A stretch of DNA of 64,000 nt from Tubiluchus corallicola (lineage: Eukaryota > Priapulida > Priapulimorpha > Priapulimorphida > Tubiluchidae), in NCBI GenBank assembly GCA_030141605.1, contig JAQGDQ010000019.1, forward strand, positions 992,001 through 1,056,000. Direction: 5' to 3'. The notes beneath the pieces are model-generated. The model saw only the letters and a program-made list of their open reading frames with translations. It made no database searches and was not told the origin of the DNA. Each line of letters begins with the position of its first letter. The first letter of the stretch is position 1. Positions 17,586 to 29,100 of this stretch are shown piece by piece. Position numbers and translations under genes: made by a program.

Positions 17586-18133
17586 GTCAAAGATCAACCA
17601 ATCTTGGCATAGCTTATATCATTCAGTTTGTCTCATTGAGACCTTTCATTTGGTGTACAACAAGCTACTTTTGGTAGACCCTGGAAGGCATTTGTCTTCT
17701 CGACCTCCATTTTGCCCCTAACGGGGTCACGATTCACTCTGTAACCTATACCATTCCATTTGCCTCACCAAGACCTTTCATGTGATGTGCTACGTGGTAC
17801 TATTTGTAGACACTCGACACATTTCTGCTCCTGACCCACATTTTTCGGTCCCCCCTACTGGGGTCAGAGATCAACCAGTCTCAGCATAACTTAGACCATT
17901 CGGTTTGTCTCATTGAAACCTTTCATATGGGCTACAATAAGCTACTTTTGGCAAACCCTGGAAGGCATTTGTCTCCTTGATTCCTATCTTGCCCCTAGCT
18001 TGGTCAAGGGTTAACTATTCTCGGTTTAACCTATGCCATTCGATACATCTCATCGAGACCTTTCATTTCATGTGCTACAAGGTATCATTGCTCAACACTT
18101 GGTGCACTTCTGTTCCCGACCCCAATTTTTTTA
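17586..18133 (+). repeat. Higher-order tandem repeat, A-B-A-B
   Basis: Four related units of about 125-145 bp: A1 17586-17729, B1 17730-17867, A2 17868-18008, B2 18009-18133. All share a core like CATT-G-TT-TCTCA--GA-ACCTTTCAT. A units share GCTACTTTTGG, CCTGGAAGGCATTTGTC and TTGCCCCTA. B units share TGTGCTAC, a GGTA(C/T)-AT stretch and CACTTCTG-type sequence with CCGACCC. The block is clearly richer in GC than its surroundings. Confidence 0.8.
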
Positions 18134-18660
18134 TTTTTGCCCCCTAGCAAAAAAATTTCCTGTATGCGCATGTCTCATGCACTATTTTGGGTTGTGTGTC
18201 CCATACGTCTTGTGCAAGGCCACGACACCACCTAGCAACATACCAAATATTGTGGCTCTAGCTCAAAAAATAAATGGAGACCCACCCTGCTCAGTGACCT
18301 TTGACCCGGCAACTTCGGTCACATGTATACTTAGATAACTTTGCCCAGAGTAAAAAGTCACCAATTGGGGACCCCAAATTTTCCATTTTGGCCCCTCACT
18401 CCGGCATTTAAAACTTGCCAGTTTTTTAAAACCCCAGGTGTACATCTACCCCACAGTGGGCCCAAATACTTGTGGAAAAAAATTGAAAAAACCGAAAACC
18501 CTAGGAGGAGATGCGACCTAAAGGAAAAAGTGACCGATGCCCACTGCCCTTCCCCCTTGACCATTGGTCAGTGGTCACTACACTATTGTACTTCCCTCTA
18601 CCTGAGTGACCCTACCTTAATGAAAAAGAGTAAGATTTTGCTATAGCAAAATCGTAATAA
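18134..18660. other. GC-richer low-coding stretch next to the A-B repeat
   Basis: Pyrimidine-rich, C-run-rich sequence in which several frames stay open by composition. It has no domain and no start/splice logic. It ends in a perfect 20-bp palindrome at 18634-18653. Confidence 0.4.
18634..18653. repeat. Perfect 20-bp palindrome
   Basis: GATTTTGCTATAGCAAAATC reads identically on both strands. It may mark an element boundary or be chance. Confidence 0.7.
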
Positions 18661-19128
18661 CTTCCTGTACTTTTAGTAGAACGTACTACAGATTGTAATG
18701 TCACTTTTGTGTTTTAGGTACTCAAGATAATACCACTGCAAAATTACTATGAAAATGTAAAACCGTTTGTGAAATAATTTGTCTTGTACATACAGTCTGA
18801 TGTATTGCAAAATTTAAAACTTTTATGTTTAATATTACTCAATAAATTTAGTACCGCAATAAGCAAGATAATACCAAAATAACAAGAATAATTTATTACT
18901 TTTAAACAAGTACTTGATAATTTATTAAATCTCGGACTACTTTGACCATTATTTGTCCTGGATTAATTGAACTTGATTTGAATTAAGTTGAATGTGACCG
19001 CATGAACATGACTTTGGACTCAACTCAGATGTAGACAATACCAAGATAATGACTCAAGGCTTGCCTCAGATGAGCATAATGACTTGACTTGGACTTGAAC
19101 TGAAAGACTTGACTAAAACACTCATACA

Positions 19129-19255
19129 AATGTCCTGTGTGTCCAACATACCTAGTGTCCAAATGGCCTGTGTGTCTAAAACCCATAGTGTCTAAATAGC
19201 CTATGTGTCTAAATGGCCTGTGCCCAAATAACCTTTGTATCCAAAATGTTTGTGT
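19129..19255. repeat. Degenerate ~17-bp minisatellite
   Basis: About seven copies of a unit like GTGTCTAAATGGCCTGT, differing by a few bases each. The open frame on the minus strand repeats GHLDT-like residues and is a by-product of the repeat. Confidence 0.75.
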
Positions 19256-20055
19256 CAAAATCAGCCTGAAATAGCCTGAAACCAGTCAAAGGTCTTACCT
19301 TCAAATTCTAATTGTCTTCCAGTGATAATCTAGTTACGATTTATTATAGTTAATTTAAGCAATTGATGTGACTACTAACTTTCTTCTATAAGATTGACAT
19401 AATACAGATTACAGATGTATGTCAATCAGAGGCTAAGCACTAAAGTAATATGACATGATGACAAGAAATCTATTGCTTTTATACAGTGTTTTTATATAAG
19501 AAATGCTCTGTCATTTTAGTAAAATTCCTTTTAATAGAGATTGATTTTGCATCTTCAAACTGCCCAAGTTGAACTTTAAGAACAGCAACAACATTTGCAC
19601 ATTTCCAAGCATTCTCATGTGTGAGTGGTCATTTATGCAACCGCAGGACTTCAGAGCAGGACAGATTGTGTATTGCGTAATGTATATAACTACTGACTAC
19701 ATGTATATGTGTAGTTTATGCTGCATCATTCTATCTAAACAATGTCCTTAGTGATCAGTTAATTTACATCCTGCTTTTGCAGATTTATTGGCAAATTGTT
19801 CGCTAATCAATAATGCTATTAATGGTCAATTAATTTTTACCCTAGCTTGTTCCCTTTTACTGGCAAATTATTTACTAATTAATAATTATTTTAATTTTAT
19901 TATGTATTTATTAGCACTAATTTGTCATAAGATGTGTAAGAAATTGTTGTCCAATATAACTTAGTGTCCAATATATATAGCAACAACGTGTTATGACATT
20001 TATGTGTAAGTTTTATTTGTACTATGATAGTGACATTTCAAGTTTGAGTGAATGA

Positions 20056-20092
20056 ATAAATATATATATAAATGTATATATATATATATACC
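20056..20092. repeat. (TA)n microsatellite
   Basis: Alternating TA with one interruption, about 230 bp upstream of the first TMEM160-like exon. Confidence 0.85.
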
Positions 20093-20321
20093 AATTTGTC
20101 TATTGTCAAGTTGAAGGTTGAATCATAAGCAAAAGACATTCCATAAAAAGTACTGTGCAAAAAATTGAGGTTGATAAGAGTTTGAATTTTTTCCAGCTAG
20201 CAGTCGTGATTTCTATATAAAGTGGGACTAGACCATACAAGCTGAATAGCGATCATGATGCCATAGCAACTACACTTTGAATGATCTAGTGATCTACTCT
20301 TTAAACTTCCGTATCATTGCA

Positions 20322-21507
20322 ATGTTTAATGCAGCATTTTCGACGTGCATTTGTCGAGCAGGCAATGCAGCCAGTAATACTGGAAGACATGTGTCATATC
20401 GAATGTTTAGGACTGGAAATATACTAGCTCACAGAGAGCCAACGAAAAACCTGCAAGCACAGCAACAGATTGTACTGAAAGCACGAACAGGTTCTGGGCG
20501 AACAGTTCGCTTGAGTTTGCTTAAATATAATGAAGAAAGTGATCCAATTCATGTTGGCTGGATGATCCGATTTGCTAATGAAAATGGTAAACATAAATTA
20601 ATTAGCCATTAAGTTAGCATTATTAACTAAGTTTGTATAAGTTAACATTGTTTGATGTTGTTTAAGTTCTCATATTTTTGCAGTAACTTGCAAGATTTGA
20701 TAGCTAGCGATTCAGACCTTACTCTAGTCTGTTGATCCTTTACTGATGTTTTTAATAGTCTAAAGGCTCTTTCATTTTTAGTAATTAAAATTTGTTAACA
20801 ATTTCTTAAGTAAAAGTTTTATTACAGCTGATGTGTAGAAAGACTTTGCAGTATTTTCCAGACTCATGATATCTAGCATAGAAGCTTTAGCTTTTGGCAC
20901 CACAAACTTGGAGTACCTTACATTTTATTAAATCTAACATTTTAATTGTTATTAAACATTTCATAACCAATGAACATTTCTAAAGCTTGCAAATTGCAGC
21001 TTTACAATAGACAAAGGTTTAAATAATTGCAATTACCAAGTAATAATTACATTGCAGGGTATTTAAGCTGGTGCCGTAATAGCTTTCTTTTGACGGTGGT
21101 TGGTGTCACATCATGGGCTAGCAGCAGTAATAAAGTTCCACGTGCCACTCAAGTAGCCATAGGTAAGTGTATAGTATGAAAAACATGCAAATGAAAATTT
21201 GTCTTGCAGATGTAAGCATTCTCATTATTTGTATTGAATCTATATAATTATGTGTATTTCAGGTATGTTTTTTCTTGCTGGCTTAAACTTGTTGACTGGA
21301 ACAGCAATATTCTTCTACAACATTTTCTTTCTGCGGAGAATGATGCACATGAATTTGCCTTCAATGGCACTGAATATTATCATTGGCAGTTTAAACATTA
21401 CTCTGTGGAGTTGTGCTGTAGGTTACTATACTGGTTTCTTACAGTGGGATCAGGTAAAAACACTGACGTCGTTTAAGGTGAGAGCTGACCCAGATAGTGG
21501 CAGTTAA
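20322..21507 (+). CDS. TMEM160: TMEM160-like mitochondrial membrane protein, three exons, 204 aa
   Basis: Exons are 20322-20586, 21058-21162 and 21263-21507, all with phase-1 junctions and GT-AG borders (615 nt with stop). Exon 2 begins YLSWCRNSFLLTVVGVTSW, matching the FLSWFRNGLL first membrane segment of human TMEM160. Exon 3 gives GMFFLAGLNLLTGTAIFFYN and then LWSCAVGYYTGFLQWD, matching the family's LLWACAVGLYMGQLELD. Three membrane segments are predicted near 92-108, 125-145 and 155-178. The N-terminus (MFNAAFSTCICRAG, Arg-rich, few acids) suits a mitochondrial targeting signal. An alternative ATG at 20277 would add 15 residues, but 20322 starts a cleaner presequence. Human TMEM160 is about 188 aa and poorly characterised. 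A GTAAAA after WDQ could be another donor, leaving the last 14 residues uncertain. Confidence 0.82.
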
Positions 21508-22192
21508 GGTTGATTTTTAGCTTTATTGGAATTTGTGTTTTTTCTGCAGAGAGAAATCAAATATGACCTTTTATGAATAGTCAACAGTACAAGTGTCGTG
21601 TCGTGTATTATAGGTATGACTATAATAATAGAGCGTATGTAGCCAATTGTAACGCGTCAGTAGACATTTCATAGCATTTGTGTTTGAACTGTACATGCAG
21701 AAGGTAATTGTTAGTGTTTGATTACAGTCCCTGGCTTACAGTCTAATTTAATATTCGTTGTTGCCGTTAATGTAATTAAGACCATCCAGTTAGCAATCAT
21801 GCATGGAATTGTTCTCTCAAGATAATTTTGTAAGTTTCAGTTCCATTAATCAGACTTGATTAACTGATATGGGAGTTCTTGTGCTGGTTTTGTGCCAAGA
21901 ATGCTTAAGTTTGTCTTTCATCTTAAATATTTTATATGGAATATTTCATCATCAGTCAGAAAGTTTCTGCCATCATGCTGTAAGTCTTGAATAAATAGTG
22001 CAAAAGCTGTTTTGACCAACAGTCTGTCTTTATATTTAATTTATAATTATGCTTGAATTAAACATTACCAAAAAAATCTGTGTGTTACATGTTATACAAA
22101 ACCAAAAATTCACTACGTGCTCCTTTAATAAAAATTTGTGAGACGAAAAATTTACTAAATCCATTTTTTCACTAAGCAATTAGGTTTGCTAA

Positions 22193-25100
22193 TTAACAGT
22201 AGCACGAATAATAGGGTGGTCGTTGTGGTATTTCATTAATTGTACATCTGGTATCACCCCAAATGAATATATTAAGCTTTCCACACTTAGCGGCGTGGTT
22301 TAAAATGGAGCCAAATGGATGTAAACTACCTGCTGTACCTCCACAAGAACCTGCAAAGTTTTAAAAAAGTAGTTTAAGTTAAGGAATGACCTATAACAAA
22401 AGAGAAAGTTAAAGACCCTTTAAAAACAACATTTTGACTGAGGTTGTATTTTACAAATTTCCTAATGTAATAATCGTAATAACAGAGGTCGTTGTTCCCT
22501 TAAATATTAGTGTTATGAAAACGTATCTGTATGTAAATGTGCTTTCAAGATGGCCTGGAATATGTGGTAGGTCTGGGTGGCAGAAGATGCAGAGTGCAAC
22601 TGAAAATCGATAAAAGCAATTAGTGTGGCACCGCATATTTTGCTCTTTTCAGACCTACCATTACTGGATTTAACCAAGAATGTTTGTAGGTGTCCGAAGT
22701 TGTGATAGTTAATTTCTAGGTTGCATTTATACAGCCTGATGCAATTGATAGGTTAGTCTACATTTTTTTAAAATTACTGTTAGTGTTTGTAAGCTGCAAG
22801 CCACTGAATTTTACCTTGTGTGCCAGGTATTTGTTCCCACTGAAAGTCAAGCCAGCTACTCTGATTGGCAATGATTGCTTTGATTTCAAACCATGGCTGG
22901 AAAGCAAATATTTCAGAAATATCAAAATGGACATTTAAAATAAATCCTGTGGAGATAGTACAGTACCATCTTTAAGTATACAAACCCTGTTTGCTATTTC
23001 AGTCTTTATCTGCAGCTGAAGCTTAGTATAAGTTACTGTGTTTAGACTGTTTTTTTTTCTGAAAGAACACTGCAGCACTGAGAGTTTTATATTCTAATCT
23101 CTGCAAACTCTTGCCATATCTGCTTCGTCAATTATATAATGCAAAAACAGTCATTCTTAATTCAGTGTTTGTACAGTGTTTTATAATAAGTTTTCTAATA
23201 ATATCTGAAAAATAAGTTACTGAACAAACCAATAATTATTAAAGCTACTGGATAACAAGATTCCAAAAATTAAAAATTGACAGTTAGCAATTCTGTACTT
23301 GTGCATTTCATGCATTTTGGCATCTGGCTAGCAGGCATAATATTCTCTGATCATTTTATATAGGTCTTAACATTAGTAGAATTGGTTCTTCCATCAGCAA
23401 GTTGTGAAATGTGAAACGTGTGAAATGCAAATTATTCTGATAGTTGCACTTATTTTGGCAGGTTTATACTGTGCCAGACAAATTGTGATATACAGTGTAT
23501 ATAGTTATTAGCACAACTCTCGGTATGTTTCACATACACTTTCAATAACTAATATAAGATAAGAATTTACTGTGTGTTTTAAAAATACACAGCAAACTTT
23601 GCATCGTATATTGCTGTTTTACTATTGGTTCCAAGGAAAATGTAATCACACACAATATGCATAAATATTTTTTTGTTATTATGTTGCATACATCACCCTG
23701 TAAATCTACGTCCATACTGCTACAATCCATGTTCATATCCACAATCCAATAGTGATCGCCAAGGGTGTTAGCATAGTAATAGTTGTCATTGCCTGGGTTA
23801 TTGCTGGTCCACCACATTGGTGTGCCCAATGCTTGCAATAATAGTGATAAATTGATGAAAAAGTAACCTATAAAAATACACTATGATATTTTAATTTTTA
23901 CATTCGGATTATAATAAAAAACTTAACCTTTTATAGTAGTTTATAGTCAGTTTACATGTCATAGCTATTAAATAGTGTACATAAGAACTGATGCTGATGC
24001 ATTGCTTGTGCTAACAGGCATAACTTCTAAAATGTTTTTTTCTTTCATTTTCAGTTGATGTAGCTTTGTTTCTCTGTTTTACAGTCGTGATGTAGCTGAT
24101 ATCCTCTCTACTTCATAAGCATGAATTTTTGTGATTTAGTTTATTTAACAAAATTGCAGCAAAAACTGGGTTAATACACAATTTAAACAAAAACTGATAA
24201 AACTGCTCTAATTACAGTTAACACACAGCATCTAAAATTGATAAGCGCATATTTAAAACTTAAAAAATGCAATTTAAAGATTACTAAACAAAATCTGAGT
24301 ACAGATGTGAACAAAATTTGTGATAGGCTTTTCTCAGCAATGTGCTGGTCCTTCAACTAATGGATTTAATTTCGACAGTGGCTTTGTAAAAGACAGTGCT
24401 ATCACGCAAATTAATGACAACAGTAACAAGAACACATAGCCTCGCACCTTGTGTAGCCTCTCCACCTAGCCAATCAAGAAAATTGTCGCCCTCCCTCCAG
24501 ATGTTGTACGTAAGTGCATTACAAGATCTTGCTGTGTTCGGATGGGTAATCGGGATGGAGTCTATAAAAAATGAAACGACTTTGTTGGCAAAACTACAGC
24601 TTAATGTAGAAGCATTGCTAAAGGAGCATCAGCTTATAATGGTTTCTCTTTTTGTTAATGGTTTGGGAAATAGTGAAGCATGTCTTTCTCTGTATTCATT
24701 GCACCTGTGTCATCATCTAGTAACTGTTATTCAGCTTCAAGATGTGTTGACTTTTTTACGTTCAAGAAGTGTTGCTTTTTAATACAAATAATAAGTTTGT
24801 TTAGGCTTAGCAGTTCAGGCCTCTAAAGACATGTGATACTTAATGTGGTACTTTTACAGGCATACTATATAATATTCATAAATCTATAAAGAACTTGTGG
24901 TGCATTTCATGTATTTGGTATGTGGTTAGGAATTGAACCTGGCCTACATATTGTGTCTTACCTTGTTGATACAAGTTTGCTGAGAAAGAGTTCTTGAGAA
25001 ACGGTTAATACTGCATGCAATGAAGTGACACTATTTTATCGTTAATATGGTATTAAGACATTAAAAATGTCTACCCCCTTTATGAGTTCCTCCACGCAAG

Positions 25101-25222
25101 AATAGCTCTTCTCCAATCACCGTTGTTTTATGAATCATGACGATGGTCCTGTCTGCTGCAGTAGCTCGGAACAGAGAGCACAGGACACAGAGCGTGTACA
25201 CCCCAAATCTGACAGTTTCCAT
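22193..25222 (-). CDS. Secreted protein, alpha-amylase C-terminal-module-like, paralogue A (225 aa)
   Basis: Exons in transcript order: 25222-25075, 24561-24448, 23867-23692, 22896-22815, 22350-22193; phases 1, 1, 0, 1, 678 nt with stop. A signal peptide (hydrophobic VYTLCVLCSLF, cleavage near ATAA) precedes RTIVMIHKTT and EELFLRGGTHKG. Then come YNIWREGDNFLDW, GTPMWWTSNNPG, LGDHYWIVDMNMDCS, PWFEIKAIIAN and CGGTAGSLHPFGSILNH. The protein ends in a Cys-rich tail (CTINEI...YYSCYC). The order FLRGG, YN-W--GD--LDW, GTP--WT-N-P, GDHYW-VD--MDCS, WFE-KA, NH-AKCG-(L/F)N(V/I)F matches, as I remember it, the extra C-terminal module on some mollusc and other marine invertebrate alpha-amylases. No GH13 catalytic domain is present. 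No mutation disrupts the frame. The exon 2 donor is GTGCGA, weaker than the others. Role unknown; carbohydrate binding is a guess. Confidence 0.8.
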
Positions 25223-26775
25223 TGCAGCACTGCTACATAAAATATCAAAGTCATTATTTACAAACAGATGGTGCAATGCAGAAGAAAATTTTAAATTTGT
25301 ATATTTTATATAGCTTGCAAAATTACATAAATTAAGAATAATAACCAAAAACTTATATAGCGCCAAGGAGCACGTCAATGTTGTCTTCAATGCTTCATTT
25401 CAATTATTTCAAATTTCCCAGCCAATTTGGTATGTTGAACTAAGCCACAAAACCAAACCACGTTATTTTTTACATTAATTCTATTTTTTTGTACTTATAA
25501 ATTGTTCTCTAGTGTATACCTACATGTCAAATGGTTCCTAAATTGTTTTTTCTGGATCATTCAATGTCTGATTCAGGCCAGAATATTGCTGAGTACCAAA
25601 CAATCGGTATTTATAATAAAAAGGCAAGCCTTCTACTGTTTATCATAACAGTGAAAGCCAATCAACAAATAAGGTTCTACTAATATGGTTTTTACCTAGT
25701 AACCAAGGGTTGGAGCCACGATTTGAGGGTGTAACTAAGTTTGATCTTATTTGATTTACACGTAGTATGTATATTGTGTGTACAATATATTTAGTTTGCA
25801 AACATTAAATGCTCTTGATTGACATGGAAAACATTCTAACCTTTCTTTGGTAAATCACGTGTTATTCTTGTTTTCTTAAGCACTTGATAAGGGAAAATTC
25901 ACATATTTTCATTTGTTGTTGAAATACTCTGTTAAAGCAAACAGATCTGTCTGCAGTTACTACAAGCTTGCCTTATAATACAAATACACATGTAAACTGC
26001 AGTGGGATACACTAATAAATTTGTATCTTAAAGTAATAGAGATTCTAGCCTGTGGTGAAAAAACATGAATTTTATATTGTAACTTCCTTTTGTTTTTGTT
26101 GATCAGTGTGTTTATAAAAGATTCTGTTGAATTTGGAATCTCATTCCAACTCGCACATTAGCTTAGTGATTTTGTTGGGGTGTTTGCTACTTTGTAGTAG
26201 ATGTTACAAATTCATTTTGTCAATCATAAAAAAACAGTAGAATAGGTGTTCAAAGTAGGCATTCAATAGAGTAGGTATTCAAATTAATCAAAACCCTAGT
26301 TGCTATTTTTGTATTACATCATTTTAAAAATCAGCTGTCACAGCAAGTACCATGTTTGCCTGCATGTTAAGTGAACACAAGTGAATAGGAAACACAAATA
26401 CTACATACTTTTAACTACGTTTTGAATTATCATCATTCAAAGCTCCAAACGATAAAAAAGTTACATGCAAAAGAAAAGTATATGTTATGCATTTAGGATT
26501 CTGTTTATTTTAAGATTTTATTTTAATTAATTCATTCAATGGACAGGCACTATAGAAATTACTTTCATTAGACTGAGATTACTGCTATCAAAATTGCAAA
26601 TATTATAACATTATCAGCAAATTATCATAATATGAAAGGAAAGATTTAATGTATTGCTCAGCGTTCAGGCTATTTTTCATCGGTAATTAAATTTGTAGAA
26701 CTGTTTGGGGTAATAACTTTCACTCCAGACTCTTAAGATAAATTTTACTGATCAAGCCAATGGAAAGTCCACAAG
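25223..26775. other. Spacer between the two secreted-protein paralogues
   Basis: Holds the presumed promoter of paralogue A and the 3' UTR of paralogue B. AATAAA-type signals on the minus strand occur about 26509-26504. No other gene seen. Confidence 0.4.
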
Positions 26776-29063
26776 TTAACAGAAGCATCTGTAATAAGCT
26801 GGTCGTTGTGGTATCTCATTAATGGTACATCCTGTCTGTCCCCAAGTGAATACATTAAACTTCCCACACTTAGCAGCATGGTTCAAAATGTGGCCAAAGG
26901 GATGTAAACCTCCTGCTGTACCTCCACAAGAGCCTGCAAAGATTATGGTTAATTGAAACGTATATAAAAAATTAGCATGCAGAAAGGAAAAGTGTTTCAA
27001 AAACAGCATGATTCGAATTATTACCACATTACAATTTCTTCATTGTGTGTAGTTGACAATAGCTCATCTAAAAACTTCATTTTATTTCTACTACTAATGA
27101 ACGAATCATAATTTACTTGATTATGTGTATACTAATTATGACAATTCTTGTGCAAACGTTTATCTTGTTAGTTTTGCAAAATGACCTATCATCAGCATGA
27201 TACAACATGAGAATAACAGATAGGCAGGCATTTTTAAAATAAATATTACTATATATACACGAGCTGCTATAATTTCAAAATTTCGACTGCATATCCTAAG
27301 CGTCTTACCTTGTGTGTTGCCTATCTGTTCCCATTGAAAGCTTGGCCAAGTGTTGTGGTTTGCAATAATTCCCTTAAGCTCAAACCAAGGCTGAAAAGCA
27401 GTTTTTTCAACAAAGTATTCAAAATGTATTAAAATGAATGCTGTGAATCACACAAAGCTATCTGTTGCACAAAACTGATCACTTTAGCCCTGGATCCAAA
27501 ACAGAACCTTTTGCAAATCTCTCCAAGTATTTTTTTATTTAACTGTAATGATCTAGAAACTGTGAAAATGTTTCATCTTTAGCTTGAACCCAAGTTCAGT
27601 TACGGCTCTTTGCAATCCAAACAATTAATGCTAACCTTTACTTATGGAAAGACTACTTTTCAGTATCAAAAAAATTGTGGTGTTAGCTACTCCTGTCGAG
27701 GCTATAGGATTTAATCGTTGTTGTTACTGCTTTTGCTCAATTTTCTGATTGTAATAAAATGCATCACAAAATTATTCATTCAATTATTCATCACAATTAT
27801 TCATTCTTTTTGAATTACAATTTTGAGGAACTCACTAAGTATAGTCTACTAGGCTTAGTGTGGAAAACAAACAACGTGTGCATCAGGATGAAGAGTAAGT
27901 CTTTACAGCATGGCTTCTAGAATTGTAATCAAACTTAATTGTAACTTTTTTCCTAGCCAAATTTGTGACTTCCGTGACTTTTTTCCTGTGACTTTATTAC
28001 AGTTACCTTTCTAACAGTGTCATCAATATTTACATGCATATCACGATGAATATGTGGTAATTCCAAGAGTGTGAGGTGCTGTTGGAATAGAGTTGGCCTT
28101 TTACAATTGCTCAGACTATGTAAAACACCACAGCTTCTCTCACATTCTTGGTCTTGTGTGTTCATTTATTTTAGACATTAGCTTGTCACTGCCTAAGTTC
28201 AGTGAGCCAGATTTTTCAAAGAAGTGTAAAAGCTATTTTTACTCGATTTATTAATATTTTAACAGTGCGTATTACGTATACACTGGCTTATAATATTAGT
28301 ACAAGAGTTGAAGTGGTTCGGCAGGTTCCTGGCCGTACTTATAAGATTTATTCACTGTTTCCTCGTTCATTAACTCTTTAGAACAATACTTTGTGCAGGC
28401 CTCTCATATCTACACTTTCAGGTCTGTGAAAAATGCAGAATTTGCAAAAAGTGCAGATTAGTTTTGCTAATTTTTCAAGTAGCTGCATTGTGCAATTAAA
28501 AAAAATCACATCAGTTATCATCATAATACAGCAGGTTCAACTTATTTAATCAACCAGAGTCCTGCCTAGTCTATCAACCCATATCTAAGCGTACCAAAAA
28601 TATTTTTATTTACTGCAGTTATTTCAGTTAGTTCAATGGCTGTTTCTTAACTTTGGATAACACTTACTTAAGTTTACTTAATTTACATGTAACTCCCATT
28701 TTGCATGGTGGCTTTGTGTGTCAGTTGGTAACTTAGTATAATGGATGTGGGTGTCAGGATTCTCAGAATTATTTTTTTTGTGTTTTTATCAGGACACCAA
28801 GAACCCAGAAGACAAATTATGCCATTTTAGTTACATACATCACCGTGTGAGTCAATGTCCAAAGTACTGCAGTCCATGTCGATGTGGACAATCCAGTGGT
28901 GATCTCCAAAATCATTAGCATAGTGGTAATTATCGTTGTGTGGGTTGTTGCTAGTCCAGTACATTGGCGTACCCAATGCTTGCAGTGGTTTTGATGAACT
29001 GGTGTAGTATATTCCTGTGAGCATGAGAGTTATTGTATTTTAGTTTACACCCACACACACACA

Positions 29064-29100
<37 letters not shown>

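Larger units (their letters stand above)
18661..20321. other. Gene-free stretch upstream of the TMEM160-like gene
   Basis: Contains the minisatellite at 19129-19255 and a TA microsatellite at about 20056-20092. No other gene or element recognised. Confidence 0.4.

Noticed and set aside
18033-18646. Several 60-101-codon frames on both strands
   Set aside because: They sit in the A-B repeat and adjoining C-rich DNA, overlap in many frames and have no domain.
19025-19258. 77-codon minus-strand frame with repeated HTGHLDT-like residues
   Set aside because: Encoded by the 17-bp minisatellite; a periodic by-product.
24396-24782. 128-codon plus-strand frame
   Set aside because: Antisense to exon 2 of secreted paralogue A, which has family motifs and correct splice sites.
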